A DNA stretch of 64,000 bases from Cladocopium goreaui (GCA_947184155.2 CAMXCT020002373.1:38383-102382), one strand, 5' to 3'. Shown: positions 1-11,660, counted from the first letter of the stretch. Numbers and translations: made by a program. The notes: generated from the sequence alone by a model not told the origin.

Positions 1-55
1 ACAAGCTGAAGCACGGAACGCCACGGCCGTCGACTTCCTGCGTGGACTGCGTGGA
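1..55 (+). CDS. possible exon fragment at window edge
   Basis: Frame 2 reads through a GC-rich opening segment (QAEARNATAVDFLRGLR) before the sequence turns AT-rich near base 60. The composition contrast and open frame suggest the 3' end of an exon that begins outside the window. No family is recognised. The donor site is not certain. Confidence 0.25.
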
Positions 56-399
56 CTATATGGGATGATTGCCCCATGTCATGTTACGCTATTTTATGGA
101 TTTGTATGGTAGTTCTAGTTGGATATGCTACAACCCAAAAAAAGATGCCAAAAAGTTGACATCATCGAACTACCATCCTGGAAATTATATCGGCACCTTT
201 TTCGCGGTTACTGTACGATTATATAGATATCAGGATGTACTGGTATTGTATGGAATATCATGGGAAAAACGTTCCGATTTCATTTTATTTCATGGGAATT
301 TCATAATTGTTTTTTTTTGTGGGATGTATCATGAATTTATGAATATTGTCCATACATTCATGAATTGATAGTTGTATATGTATATAACTGGTATTTCAC

Positions 400-548
400 G
401 TGATGGGATCATCACTTGATGATCTGAGACATGTGCTCTCCATCCCGAGGCCGCGATCTCCCCCTAAAAAGTTCATCCCCCCAAAGGTGCCATCCGGAGG
501 TTCCAAGCCAGCAATCCGCAAGGACAGAAGCAGATCTCGAAGTCACAG
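400..548 (+). CDS. candidate exon, Ser/Arg/Pro-rich
   Basis: An open frame encodes a basic Ser/Pro/Arg segment (RPRSPPKKFIPPKVPSGG, then KDRSRSRSHS) within an otherwise AT-rich stretch. RS-type tails occur in splicing factors and many dinoflagellate proteins, but the piece is too short to assign. A GT follows the Arg/Ser segment at about 549. Directly after it 'aaccatagga' is tandemly repeated about four times, then a MITE-1 copy starts at 622. The opposite strand is also open but has no coherent composition. Confidence 0.3.
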
Positions 549-621
549 TAACTTGGTCAATGGTAAAACCATAGGAAAACCATAGGAAAACCATAGGAAA
601 ACCATAGGAACATGGTGGCTG

Positions 622-742
622 GCCCTCTGGTAAACGTTTACGTTTAACTATGGAAAGATCCACCATTTTATAGCTGGGTAAATCCACTATTTCTATGGCC
701 ATGGCTTCAAGTTCGCAAACTGTTAGTCATTTCCAGAGGGTA
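622..742. mobile_element. MITE-1 copy (CCCTCTGG...CCAGAGGG)
   Basis: The inverted ends CCCTCTGGTAA and CCAGAGGGTA bound about 120 bp, with the internal family motif 'tatggaaa-atc-cca...ctatttctatggcca'. This is the first of at least nine copies in the window. Copies are flanked by TA, as expected for Tc1/mariner-type integration. No coding capacity. Confidence 0.7.
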
Positions 743-1640
743 TATCCTTTGGTGTCATCAGCTCTATGGCTGGGAAATCTCCGATCTCTGACCTAAATGG
801 AGGTGAAAATCACCGTGAAAATCACTGAACTAAATGGAGAACTGACCATTGCCATGTTTGGTCGGCTGCAGTCGAACCACATATATTTGAGACGTTTCGG
901 GCGATGATACTGGTACCCTATCCCCAACTATCCATTCTCCTTAAACAAGACTAACATCAAAAACGATTCGGTTATTTCATACTCTTAGTGAAGCTTCCCC
1001 ACATAGAAAAGTTCCTCAAGGCCGCGAAAAAAATGCAACCCATCACTAATAGAGGGTCGCCTCTGATAAAAATTGTGTGCAGGCTCGGCCTTTGGTTGTC
1101 GAGTTCCCTATTTCAGACCCAGATGTTGAGGAAAGTGTTCAATGCCTAGTGCCATGTCTCTCCAATCAGCAATGTCCATTAGTTTCCTGAGTTGTAACCA
1201 TGTAACGCTTTCTTGTGTTGAAGTAAACCGAGATGAAATGGATGGGACAGTTTTCTTACTGGTGCTTAGCAGGGAATGTTTTAATGACCCAGAATTCCGT
1301 ATTAACAATCATCCCATTCCCCCATTCTCTACGAAGCATCAGTAAGTTTTAGACGGAGATACAACCGTTGTTGAACAGGAAATCATGTAGCATGATTTTC
1401 GGTGGCCAAGTTGGCCGGATGAGGTCGAAGAAAAAGAAAAAGATCCAGCGCCTCTTGATTTCAGCAACTGAAGCAGTGTGAACAAAAAGACCTGGTTGGT
1501 TGATGATCAGTTGGTCATTTCATAGGGATTCCAACCATCAAAAAATATGGGGACCACTTGCATTTTATTCCTCCAGGAAAGCAAAAGATCACAAGGGCAT
1601 TCAAAGTCACATCACAGAAACTGTTCAATCACGGGAATTG
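743..1640. other. non-coding, no gene seen
   Basis: AT-rich sequence with only short overlapping ORFs on both strands and no recognisable protein. 'ccatcgg'-type simple motifs and a stretch resembling degraded MITE interior are present. I see no RNA gene. Confidence 0.4.
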
Positions 1641-1652
1641 CAAAGACTGGTA

Positions 1653-1742
1653 CTGGTTGGTGTTTTTATTATTATTTTTTCCATATTCATCATCCCAACT
1701 GACTTTCATATTTTTCAGAGGGGTAGGTTTACCACCAACCAG
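1653..1742. mobile_element. MITE-2 copy (CTGGTTGGTG...CACCAACCAG)
   Basis: Inverted ends CTGGTTGGTG and CACCAACCAG enclose a conserved interior ('ttttccata', 'cccaactgactttcatatttttcagagggg'). GGTA precedes and follows the element, which fits a 4-bp target duplication. Other copies lie at 11,661, 17,208, 18,050, 41,652 and 59,227. Confidence 0.7.
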
Positions 1743-2500
1743 GGTATGTTTTCCAAGTTTTCCAAGTCCAAGAAAAAATCGAGGACTTTCAAAGCTAAAA
1801 CCTGATTTTTTTGTGCATGGGGTATCTATGTTGGATGGCTTTGCCCAACTCCAGGGTAGCAGATCCTAGGGAACAGTTGTTGAAGTTTACCTCCATGGCA
1901 ATGATCAATCCATGCAAATGTTCCAAAGTGATCCTTTTACCCATGCAAATGCTCACTTTCAATACTGAAATCATCCACTTCTGGGATCTTTGCATATATT
2001 ACTGCCACGTAGGTTTACCAGAGGCAAAAGCTGGCCGTTCTGCAGCCTGAGGATTCCTCGAAAGGCAAAAAACTTAAGCACAGAAAGCCAAGTGCCTTGG
2101 AAGCCTTGATGAAACCAACCTTAAAACAGGGGAGAAAAACGTGTCAGTCTGTCTGTCTCAACAAAAATGATAAAAAATGGCAGACAAGAAAACATCCAAC
2201 ATATTTTCATGACATGTTGTTTTGTTTTTGAATTAAGCAAAGGTGGGGTTCCCAGAAGCATTGAGAAGCGCTCAGATAATCAGATGATCTCCTCAGTATT
2301 CAAAGCGGTCCGGACCTGATTCTGTGAAAAGCCTTGTAGCGACTGGGAGGGCAGCACCCAACATTGCCGACAGGTGAGAACGGCGACAAGAAGGGTAAGC
2401 GTTCATCTTCACGAAAGCGCAAGGAGGTTGGGAATTTCTTGGCTGTGATGAGGGTTTGTCTGAAAACAGGATGCCCGAACAGGAAGGGCCCCCAGCCCCC
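1743..2500. other. non-coding, no gene seen
   Basis: Overlapping short ORFs only. The sequence leads into the complex satellite that starts near 2,530. Nothing in it can be assigned. Confidence 0.35.
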
Positions 2501-2526
2501 GATATTAAAAATGTAGGTGGTTTACA

Positions 2527-4690
2527 TAAGAAGCCATTGATGTGTGGCCTCGGGGTGGCTGTTGGCTGCAGGATGAAGCATGCCAAGTCAGCGCTTGAAG
2601 CGTTTTAGATTTTTAAGGGTTGGAGGGTTTTAAGGGTTTGGAGGGTTTTAAGGGTTTGGAGGGTTTTAAGCGTTTAAGGGCTGGCAGACGCCAGACTTGG
2701 ACGCCCATAAGAAGCCATTGATGTGTGGCCTTGGGGGGCTGCAAGAGTGGCCATAAGAAGCCATTGATGTGTGGCCTCGGGGTGGCTGTTGGGTGCAGGA
2801 TGAAGCATGCCAAGTCAACGTTTTAAGGATTTTAGGGTTTTTAAGGGTTTGGAGGGTTTTAAGGGTTTGGAGGGTTGTGGCCATTAAGGAAGCATTGATG
2901 TGTGGCCTCGGGGGCTGTTTGGCTGCAGGTGAAGATGCCAAGTCAGCGTTTGAAGGGTTAAGGTTTTTTAAGGGTTTGGAGGGTTTTAAGGGTTTGGAGG
3001 GTTTTAAGCGTTTAAGGGCTGGCAGACGCCAGACTTGGACGCCCATAAGAAGCCATTGATGTGTGGCCTTGGGGGGCTGCAAGAGTGGCCATAAGAAGCC
3101 ATTGATGTGTGGCCTCGGGGTGGCTGTTGGGTGCAGGATGAAGCATGCCAAGTCAACGTTTTAAGGATTTTAGGGTTTTTAAGGGTTTGGAGGGTTTTAA
3201 GGGTTTGGAGGGTTTTAAGGGTTGAAGGGCTGGCAAACGGCAGACTTGGACGCCCATAAGAAGCCATTGATGTGTGGCCTTGGGGTGCCTGTTGGCTGCA
3301 GGATGAAGAAGGGTTTGGAGGGTTTTAAGGGTTTGGAGGGTTTTAAGGGTTTAAGGGCTGGCAAACGGCAGACTTGGACGCCCATAAGAAGCCATTGATG
3401 TGTGGCCTTGGGGTGCCTGTTGGCTGCAAGAGTGGCCATAAGAAGCCATTGATGTGTGGCCTCGGGGTGGCTGTTGGCTGCAGGATGAAGCATGCCAAGT
3501 CAGCGTTTTAAGGGTTGTAAGGTTTTTAAGGGTTTGGAGGGTTTTAAGGGTTTTTAAGGGTTTGGAGGGTTTTAAGGGTTTGGAGGGTTTTAAGCATTTA
3601 AGGGCTGGCAAACGGCAGACTTGGACGCCCATAAGAAGCCATTGATGTGTGGTGTGGCCTCGGGGTGCTGCAAGAGTGGCCATAAGAAGCCATTGATGTG
3701 TGGCCTCGGGGTGGCTGTTGGCTGCAGGATGAAGCATGCCAAGTCAGCGTTTGAAGGGTTTTAAGGTTTTTAAGGGTTTGGAGGGTTTTAAGGGTTTGGA
3801 GGGTTTTAAGGGTTTGGAGGGTTTTAAGCGTTTAAGGGCTGGCAGACGCTAGACTTGGACGCCCATAAGAAGCCATTGATGTGTGGCCTTGGGGGGCTGC
3901 AAGAGTGGCCAGAAGAAGCCATTGATGTGTGGCCTCGGGGTGGCTATTGGCTGCAGGATGAAGCATGCCAAGTCAACGTTTTAAGGGTTTTAAGGTTTGT
4001 AAGGGTTTGGAGGGTTTTAAGGGTTTGGAGGGTTGGTGGCCATAAGAAGCCATTGATGTGTGGCCTCGGGGTGGCTGTTGGCTGCAGGATGAAGCATGCC
4101 AAGTCAGCGAAGGGTTTTAAGTTTTGAAGGGTTTGGAGGGTTTTAAGGGTTTGGAGGGTTTTAAGGGTTTGGGGGGTTTTAAGCGTTTAAGGGCTGGCAA
4201 ACGGCAGACTTGGACGCCCATAAGAAGCCATTGATGTGTGGCCTTGGGGGCTGCAAGAGTGGCCATAAGAAGCCATTGATGTGTGGCCTCGGGGTGGCTG
4301 TTGGCTGCAGGATGAAGCATGCCAAGTCAACGTTTTAAGGGTTTTAGGGTTTTTAAGGGTTTGGAGGGTTTTAAGGGTTTGGAGGGTTTTAAGGGTTGAA
4401 GGGCTGGCAAACGGCAGACTTGGACGCCCATAAGAAGCCATTGATGTGTGGCCTTGGGCTGGTTGTTGGCTGCAGGATGAAGCATGCCAAGTCAGCGTTG
4501 TAAGGGTCTAAGGTGTTAAGGTTTTTAAGGGTTTGAAGCGTTTGGAGGGTTTTAAGGGTTTGGAGGGTTTTAAGGGTTTAAGGGCTGGCAAACGGCAGGC
4601 TTGGACGCCCATAAGAAGCCATTGATGTGTGGCCTTGGGGTGCCTGTTGGCTGCAGGATGAAGCATGCCAAGGGATTGTTTCAGCGGCCC
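2527..4690. repeat. complex satellite with telomere-like TTTAGGG/TTTGGAGGG blocks
   Basis: Two modules alternate throughout. One is a run of TTAAGGGTTTGGAGGGTT units. The other contains 'aagaagccattgatgtgtgg' followed by 'tggctgttggctgcaggatg' and 'aagcatgccaagtcagcg'. Roughly 18 copies of the second module occur, in irregular order. The G-rich strand is always +. The long ORFs here (for example KPSKPLKPSKPLKPSK on the minus strand) are translations of the repeat and not genes. The G-rich blocks resemble degenerate telomere repeat (TTTAGGG) and could be of subtelomeric or amplified-telomere origin. Confidence 0.85.
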
Positions 4691-4704
4691 ATAAGAAATT
4701 GATG

Positions 4705-5110
4705 TGTGGCCTTGGAAAGCGAAGAAGGAGCCTTGAAAGACAAAACCTTCAGACAAAACCTGCCGGAGGAAAACTTACTTGGCCAAAGCATGTAATTTTC
4801 ATGTCCAAATGCCTAGAAGTCGCAACGGGAGGACGAAGCATGCCAGGAAAATGTTTACGTGATGTGGCCTTGCGCCGGCTGGCTGGCTGCGAGATGGGTT
4901 TGACCGTGGAAAGCGAAGAAGGAGCCTTGAAAGACAAAACCTGCAGACAAAACCTTCCGGAGGAAAACGTACTTGCCCAAAGCATGTAATTTTCATGTCC
5001 AAATGCCTGGAAGTCTTAACTGGAGGACGAAGCATGCCAGGAAAATGTTTACGCGATATGGCCTTGGGGCAGCTTGATGGCTGCGAGATGGGTTTGACCT
5101 TGGAAAGCGA
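4705..5110. repeat. ~190 bp direct repeat, about two copies
   Basis: The block starting 'ggaaagcgaagaaggagcct' and running through 'catgtccaaatgcc' to 'atggccttg' is present at about 4,712-4,905 and again at 4,906-5,100, followed by a further partial start at 5,101. It shares 'gaagcatgcca' with the satellite to its left, so it is probably a derived outer zone of that array. Confidence 0.75.
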
Positions 5111-6490
5111 AGAAGGAGAAGTTCCACACCTGCGGTGGTCCCAGGCGCCGCCCCTGCCTTGGCCAAGGCCGGGGTCGGCGGATAAGTATCATACACTGTT
5201 AGTATAGTAGACACAGCTGGGGATTGGGAGATTTCTGGGCTTCGTTGGACCTCTGCGGAGCGAGCTGTTTTTATCGAGTGGTGTGGATGGCGAAAACCCG
5301 AGCCGGCGAGCCGGAGTCGCGGAAGTTCAATAGGTTTACCCGGCCTGGTAAACTAGCGTAAATATGCGTAAATCACTATGGAAAATCAGCCTTTTGAATG
5401 AAAAAAACACAACGAACTAAATGGCAATTTTCAATAGCAAACCCCTGGGTTCACTGGATTGGGGGTAGGTGAATCCTCACTAATATGTTTCATTGAAAGA
5501 GAAAACAGCCCAGCAAGTTGTGATATTCTTATTGGGTGTTTGAGCTACAGATCCATATCTGGGATCAACTTTTGATGGTCAAACTTGGGTAATTTGATAC
5601 GTGGTGTGCTAGAAATGGGAATATTATACCAACTAGCCAAGAGATTAGATTGGCCATGATAATTTTGAAGGGACAGATTCTGGTATCATTGCCAACTTTC
5701 TATTGATCAACTTGAGCACAGAAATGTTAAAGGTAAATGTGATTGATATTTGTTAACCCTTTCAAACAGGCTGTATAGCTCAATACTATATTGTTCACTG
5801 TTTAAGGATTGGAGCCTAGACTGTCTAATTTCGCTCACCATTCTCGCCTCATATTGAAGCCAGGCACAACTATGATTTGGTCCACCCTTCCGAATGGGCA
5901 AGAACAAACAAGTGGCTCACTGATTGTTGAGACTTATGGTTACTAACAAAGTGTCAATCACTTAAAAGCCGGCTGAAGTACTGACATATTATTGACGTTC
6001 AAGCGGTTGACATGTTGTGCTGGGGATAGAGTTACACAAAATGGATGATATTGGACCTCAGACGAATAGTTTAAGTACGGTGGGAAGGTGCGGAGCTTGT
6101 GACACAGGATCTGAATGGATGACTTTGTGTCATATGTTGCAAAACAAATGCCTCCTAATAAAGGAATATATATAAAGGATATATATATATCCAATTCGCC
6201 ACTGAAGTCTGAAGTTTGACAGTTTGGATTCTCACTTTCTTGGATCAGGCAGGCAGCAGGTAACGCATGTTGGAACACATCAATCCTCGGAAGCGCATCA
6301 CAGAGGGTTTTCGCTGAATGAATCTGAAGCCACTGAGGCAGCTGAGCGTACCTTCAGGATCCTTTCAAGTAGATTCAGGTAGATGTGGGTTTTAAGCTGG
6401 CCATGTTGCTACTTTCAGGTTCATTGTCTTTCATGGTATGTCATTGTTTCATTTTTTTTGTGATGTGTACGGATTTCTTGTTTATCATAG
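5111..6490. other. non-coding with a decayed MITE-1-like block
   Basis: A degraded copy of the MITE-1 pattern can be traced at about 5,335-5,455 ('ggcctggtaaact...caattttcaatagcaaac'). The rest is AT-rich with short unconvincing ORFs. No gene is seen. Confidence 0.35.
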
Positions 6491-6493
6491 AGA

Positions 6494-6609
6494 TACCCTC
6501 TGGTAAACCAACATAAGTATGGAAAATCACCATGTTTATCCATTTTATAGCTGGGTAAATCAACTATAAATGGCCATTTTCAATAGCTATGTTAGTTTAC
6601 CAGAGGGTA
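6494..6609. mobile_element. MITE-1 copy, near-perfect
   Basis: TACCCTCTGGTAAACCAACA at the left end is mirrored by TTAGTTTACCAGAGGGTA at the right end, with the standard interior. It is one of the best-preserved copies and defines the family. A TA dinucleotide sits at both outer edges. Confidence 0.8.
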
Positions 6610-6831
6610 ACTGGAATGATGAAACGACAGATGCTGGTGATGGGGGGCAGGTCTCAGGTCTCTTGATAGATGCCCCTTGGTCAACTCGAAGGCGTCCCAT
6701 TCGAAGGAGATAAAATCCAAGAAATTCATGGTCCGTAGCCTCTGGTAAAAGTTGATGGCATCCCACATCCCACGATATCACGATATTCCCATAGAGTCAG
6801 TGAATGGTTTAAGTTTGTTCTTTTGCTTCAA

Positions 6832-6941
6832 TACCCTCTGGTAATTTAACATAGCTATTGCAAATGGCCATAGAAATAGTGGATTTTCCCAGCTATAAAA
6901 TGGTGATTTTCCACAGTTATGTAAACGTTTACCAGGGGGTA
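6832..6941. mobile_element. MITE-1 copy, inverted orientation
   Basis: The ends are TACCCTCTGGTAATTTAACA and AAACGTTTACCAGGGGGTA. The interior is in the opposite orientation to the 6,494 copy (tatggcca...tccatag order reversed), so two copies face each other 220 bp apart. Confidence 0.75.
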
Positions 6942-7250
6942 CCTGAAATAGACAATCAGGGAAACGGTAAAATCATGGAACACGTGTGAACATGCCCTCT
7001 GAAAGGCGATTTGTAAAGTCACACTGGATATGAAATAATATGAAATATACCTATATGGCAGTGGGTCAAAACCTTGTACCCCTGGTGAACATCAAAATAG
7101 CTGGTACATGGATGTTCATCCCATTAAAAATGGTATTAATAGGTATTGATCCATACCCATATATCTTATTGGATCACATTAAATACCCATGATAATTGGT
7201 AGTGAATCATATTGCTAACCATCATTTTGGCATCCACTCTTCAAGCACAG

Positions 7251-7370
7251 AAGGCGTTCGGAACCGTCTCGGTACGGAGTAACACCGTCACAAGCGGCAC
7301 AAAGGGGGAAAATCACCCCGAAGTGGCGGTCAAGGTGGGCAAAAAGAAGTCCCTGGAAGGCAGAAAAGAT
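7251..7370 (+). CDS. candidate exon, lysine-rich
   Basis: The exon would start after 'cttcaagcacag' and reads KAFGTVSVRSNTVTSGTKG followed by HPEVAVKVGKKKSLEGRKDG. It is a GC-rich island in AT-rich sequence, with an AG acceptor in place. A decayed MITE-1 copy (about 7,376-7,510) begins directly after it. No domain is recognised. The alternative frame stops early. Confidence 0.4.
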
Positions 7371-7375
7371 GGAAA

Positions 7376-7510
7376 ACCTTTGGTTAAACTGACATAACTA
7401 TGGAAAATCACCCTTTTTAATGGGTAAATATGGAAAATCACAATTTTTAATGGTAAAATCAACTATTTCTACGGCCATTTTCAAGTTCGCAAAGTGTTAA
7501 CTTACCATTG
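7376..7510. mobile_element. MITE-1 copy, decayed
   Basis: Ends 'acctttggttaaact' and 'gttaacttaccattggt' enclose the family interior, with 'tggaaaatcac' duplicated internally. It lies immediately downstream of a candidate exon. Confidence 0.55.
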
Positions 7511-7562
7511 GTTCATCATGATTTTCAATGGCCATCGAGACGGTAATTGACAAAGCCATATG

Positions 7563-7680
7563 GGGGTTTCCATAGCCATGGTGGTACCCCAACAATCGCT
7601 GGATGGGTTGTTTCACGGAGAATCCATCTATGAATGGATGAGAACTAGGGGTACCCCCATTTTAGGAAACCTCCAAGTAC
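7563..7680. repeat. inverted-repeat MITE (GGTTTCC...GGAAACC), family 5
   Basis: 'gggtttccatagccatggtg' on the left is mirrored by 'acccccattttaggaaacc' on the right, around a 'gctggatgggttgttt' core. Related copies lie near 41,020-41,135 and 57,566-57,672. Confidence 0.5.
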
Positions 7681-7689
7681 AATGTGAGA

Positions 7690-8840
7690 CCCCCAAACGA
7701 TAGCTCCGTTGACTTGTATCTTGGTTAACTATGGTTAACTAGGTAACTAGGATCTATGGGGAATACAACTATATACTTGATTGGTTTATAAACCGCTGGA
7801 GGGCCTCATCTTGTACATAAATGTCAACTCCGGAAATAGACCCTGGTTGATTAATGGGAAGGATTACCATCATTTATAGTGACAATCTGCTACTATGAAT
7901 GGTACCTCCTCCCCAATTAAACAGCCAAGGAATCTGTTAATTCGGGGTTGACACTGTGCTTATGTTGATTGATCCGAAGAATTTCGCCTCTATGTGCATC
8001 GAATTGCATATGTACTTTTAACATATTTTAACTGTAGTCCGTACTTCCACTTGGAATGGGACGTAAGCCAATCAACTACTAAGCACTTACTCTATACTAG
8101 ATACCATTATGTTTTGGAATCAGCAAGTGAGTGCTTGAACTTGTTGTCGTTTCTAGTTTCCTATTGCTAAGCTGTAGAATGGTAACTCCTGGCCGCATTC
8201 CTATGGAATGCCGGCGGAAGTGAATTTTAAGGAACTGCAGCAAACACCACAAAACATGAGTTGGTCTGAAGGTCTGAAGGTCTGAAGATGGGGTATCCCC
8301 AATTCAATCCCAATTCCAATGGATTGGCATTGGGCAACACTTTGTGTCTCATCAAAATGAAAAAACAATTTCGGACACAACCTCATATCGCCATGTTGGT
8401 CGTATAATCCATTGTATACCATCACATCGCACGTTTCACATTTTTCATACAATTACATCTGGGTTTGATACCCCCATTCTCGTTGGGCCAGTGGGATCTC
8501 CTTGTTTGAACATTCATCATTTATCCAGATCCAGATGCCAATCGCAACGTCCAGCCAGATTCTCCGCAATGGCTGGGCTCCATCACAAAGATCATTGGTG
8601 AATGATTGGTTCATGGGTTGGCGAGCCAGTGAAGATTTGAATTTGTTTTTTTCCTGTTATTTCCTGGGTGAAACAAAGAAGCTTTGCGATCAGAGTCGAA
8701 GAGCGAACATGGGACTAAAATTGGGTCACTGGATAGCCATACACTCAGACTTTGAAGTTTACTTTGATGGGTTTAGATGGATAGCAGCTGTTTATCCCAG
8801 TATTTGTTTGAAGCAGTCGAGAAAGCACCAAGGTCAGAAA
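7690..8840. other. non-coding, no gene seen
   Basis: AT-rich with several short ORFs on both strands that lack coherent composition. Triplicated 'ggtctgaa' occurs at about 8,262-8,285. Nothing else can be assigned. Confidence 0.35.
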
Positions 8841-8845
8841 GCGTT

Positions 8846-8951
8846 GTTGTTTTGCAACTCCAACCTGACACACTTTGCCGCCGTGATGGCGGCCTTGAGA
8901 CGAATGGTGTTCACCCCGACGACAGGTCCGGGTGCGGGACATGTGGTAAGA
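8846..8951 (+). CDS. candidate exon
   Basis: A GC-rich frame reads NSNLTHFAAVMAALRRMVF and TPTTGPGAGHV and meets a GTAAG donor-like sequence at about 8,945. No family is recognised. The upstream boundary is uncertain. Confidence 0.3.
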
Positions 8952-8969
8952 TGCAGCGTCTAAGATGGG

Positions 8970-9670
8970 GGCAAGGCTAAAAAGACCAGCTAAAATTGGC
9001 TGTTTCCCCATCTAATAAATGGGTTTGTCATGGTTTGTCTGAACATGGGGTCTACCCCGCTTAAATGGCTGTTTAACAGGGAACATGATGAATAACTAGC
9101 GGACTTTTGGGCACCCTATCTTTACGACAAACCTTTATAATACCCCTTAAATTGCTTTGCCTGGTAATTCAAGGACTGGAAAATCCTGTGTTTTTTCACT
9201 CGAGAAAATAATCTACAAACAGAGAAGAACTGGTCGATTTCCAGTGCCCGAGTAGATCACAGAATTTTCGAATCTGCAGATGTGATGTTGAAAAATCAGC
9301 CCCTGAGCGATTGGTCACGACAGATGCCGCTTCCAAACCGGGTGGGTTGGGGTTAGTTAGCTTACCTGGAAAGCTTCATTTGCTCCTTCCATCGTCAGAC
9401 ATTTGCCAAAAACGATCATTGATTGAATTTTGATGAATTTTGTCTGACTTGTTCGTTCTTGAAGGGAGAATTTACCTGGAATCATGTGTGTGTGTTTTTT
9501 CCCATTCAATTTATTTCAATTTAGGGCGTCCCCATGAATCTTCCCTTAAACCAACTCTGGGATTATTGGTTTATCACATTTCGTGACCATAATTCTGGAT
9601 GAATTAAAGCGAACTCACAACAACTAAGCTCCAAAAATGATGTTTGTAGTCCATGGGGAAGGATGTCAAC
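8970..9670. other. non-coding, no gene seen
   Basis: AT-rich sequence. I see no structured repeat or coding frame. Confidence 0.35.
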
Positions 9671-9689
9671 CATGGCCCAGATTCCCAAT

Positions 9690-9828
9690 TTGTTCTGAGA
9701 TCCGGGCAGCGGAACATTCGGAACATCGCCCGCCGTTCCAGAATCAGCTCAAGGGTAGCTGCTGCACGTTCTATGTCGAAGATTCGCTCGCCACCGTGAC
9801 GTCCCTCCTAGCCACCGCGGCCGAATAA
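9690..9828 (+). CDS. candidate terminal exon
   Basis: A GC-rich island reads IRAAEHSEHRPPFQNQLKG, then SCCTFYVEDSLATVTSLLATAAE, and ends in TAA. The sequence turns AT-rich straight after the stop, as expected of a last exon. No domain is recognised. A second frame is partly open, so the call is tentative. Confidence 0.3.
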
Positions 9829-9839
9829 AGGGCGTAGCT

Positions 9840-10610
9840 TGGTTCCGCAATGGCGAATTGAAGCGGGGTTTGTTGGCTGGGTTTGTCGACATAGGTCGGT
9901 CTTAATATGGTGAATACACATTCAAATTGAAGCCTGCATTTTTTGATTGTAGCAAGACTGGGTAATCATGCATGCGCCGTTTTCAGCTATAGATAGATTT
10001 TGAAACCTATATATCATGAAATACACACCTGCATTTTGTTTAAGCTTTGCGAAACCTATGAAACACACAGACACTTGGTAAAAGATTACATGGTGGTGCC
10101 CCCTAGATATCTTAAGTATTCTTAAATTGGTTCATATTTAGGTTATTTGGTCTGTGGTAAATATATCGAAGTAGATCATGTGGTTTATAAACTAACTCAT
10201 AACCTGGAGGGGGCCACATTGTACAAGCGTAAAGCCTAGCGATCTTCGCTATTGCCTAGGACGACGGCTGAGCTAGCTGGGGACCAGGTACGAGGGCAGC
10301 GGGTTTTTAGAACGGGTGTGAGTCATTTGAGGCATTAAACATGGCAATTGTTGATGGGTTATGGGGGGGATTATCGGATTTTAAGTATTAAAGATATGTA
10401 TAGATATATATATATATACTTGATAAAATATGGTCGATTGGTCATTATATCAGGGGGGTGTGCCCTTTTTGTATTGTGGATTATTGGAGACTGTCATGAT
10501 GAGTCTCAGGAATCTTGTTCTGAACCAAGCAGTACAATTTGAGGCTTCTGCTTGGCTCATCTATGTAATGTGATTTACTCTCAATCAATGTGGCAATTGA
10601 AGATCCCCTA
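9840..10610. other. non-coding; holds a ~70 bp repeat also found at 17.98 kb
   Basis: 'ggattatcggattttaa' followed by 'tattaaagatatgt' at about 10,345-10,400 recurs at about 17,980-18,035, preceded in both cases by 'caattg(t/c)tgatgggttat'. The repeated block is a dispersed element of unknown type. No gene is seen. Confidence 0.45.
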
Positions 10611-10629
10611 AAACCTCCATTTGTAGGGG

Positions 10630-11066
10630 GTTACCCAGTGCCACGATTACCAGATGGCAATGGGAATTGAACCCGAGGTATTCAGCTCACTGCCCAATAG
10701 GCATTGATCCAGATCCTGCGACAACTCATGTGCAAACAGTTGAGGTTGATCGCGCAAACATCATTGCCAGTTTTGACTGGCACAACACACTAGATAGTGC
10801 CCTCAACCCTCTAGGTCTACTCGATGATTCAGTCGTCGAAAATTTCGTTGCTCTCGACCAAGCGGCCGGCAGAGAGATCGAATTCCACATAGTGAGCTAC
10901 AGCGGGACCGAAACGCTCTGAGCAACTCGTGAAACTGCAGAGAACCTCTGTGGATATCTCAGAGAGCGCGGTCTGAAGTTCCGAGAGGTATTTATTTGCC
11001 CAGACACCACCAGAAAGCCAAAAAATCTATCGGCATCAAATGGAATTTGGCCATCATTCACAATAT
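10630..11066 (+). pseudogene. HAD-like domain reading frame broken by a stop
   Basis: One frame stays open for about 145 codons except for a TGA at 10,919. It contains 'SFDWHNTLDSALNPLG', matching the HAD-superfamily motif I pattern (hydrophobic-D-x-x-x-T-L), and about 50 residues later 'EFHIVSYSG', which matches the beta-strand plus Ser of motif II. After the stop the same frame continues as 'ATRETAENLCGYLRERGLKF' and 'EVFICPDTTRKPKN', with a Lys where motif III would be. This suggests a haloacid-dehalogenase-type phosphatase fold, possibly from a repeat-borne gene. The first Asp of motif I is present but the second Asp is replaced by His. There is no start or splice evidence, so I treat it as a relic. 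Confidence 0.45.
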
Positions 11067-11079
11067 GGGGTTTTACCAT

Positions 11080-11650
11080 CAAAACATATCAAAGGGATGG
11101 CGATATAATATAATGAAGAAGTTACAGTTCGAATGTGGTAGTGCATTCGACACCTGTATATGTCCATAAGTAATTTTAATGTAAACGCATCATAATATAT
11201 CACCTTTTAAAACCCTGCTATTTGTGATTTACAACCTACACTTATACCCTATATATATATATATACCTATACTGTTTACATTATGTAGAATTCATGTTCG
11301 AATGGTATGAATCGTCCCGCTTATGGGCCGTTGTTGGGGATGCGGAACGCAAAGAGTACAAGTCAGCACCTGAAATGAGAGTGAAATTGTCATACACTCA
11401 AAGAAAAAATCAAACGGCATCCGGAAATGCAAGGAACCCTGAGATTTCTCACCATGTTGTTTTCTTCAAACTCCAAGTGTGGCTCCCGTTGTTCCCAACG
11501 GGATAGGTCAGATCTGACAAACCAACTTTAACCATCTGACATCCATCTGTTGCCATGGTGATGAGTTACAAACCCAGCTGATTCATCCCTTCATGGTGGA
11601 AAGCAACCGGTTCCACCCCCCAACCCTTGGAACCGTAAAAAACCCATGGT
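11080..11650. other. non-coding, no gene seen
   Basis: AT-rich, with a short (TA)n tract near 11,252-11,264. The short + frame at 11,294-11,506 has no recognisable features. Confidence 0.35.
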
Positions 11651-11660
11651 TCCCTGGGTG

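Noticed and set aside
2613-4441. Several ORFs of 60-160 codons on both strands (KPSKPLKPSK; HPEATHQWLLM; PPRGHTSMASYG)
   Set aside because: They are translations of the complex satellite, appear in many frames, and change with each repeat copy.
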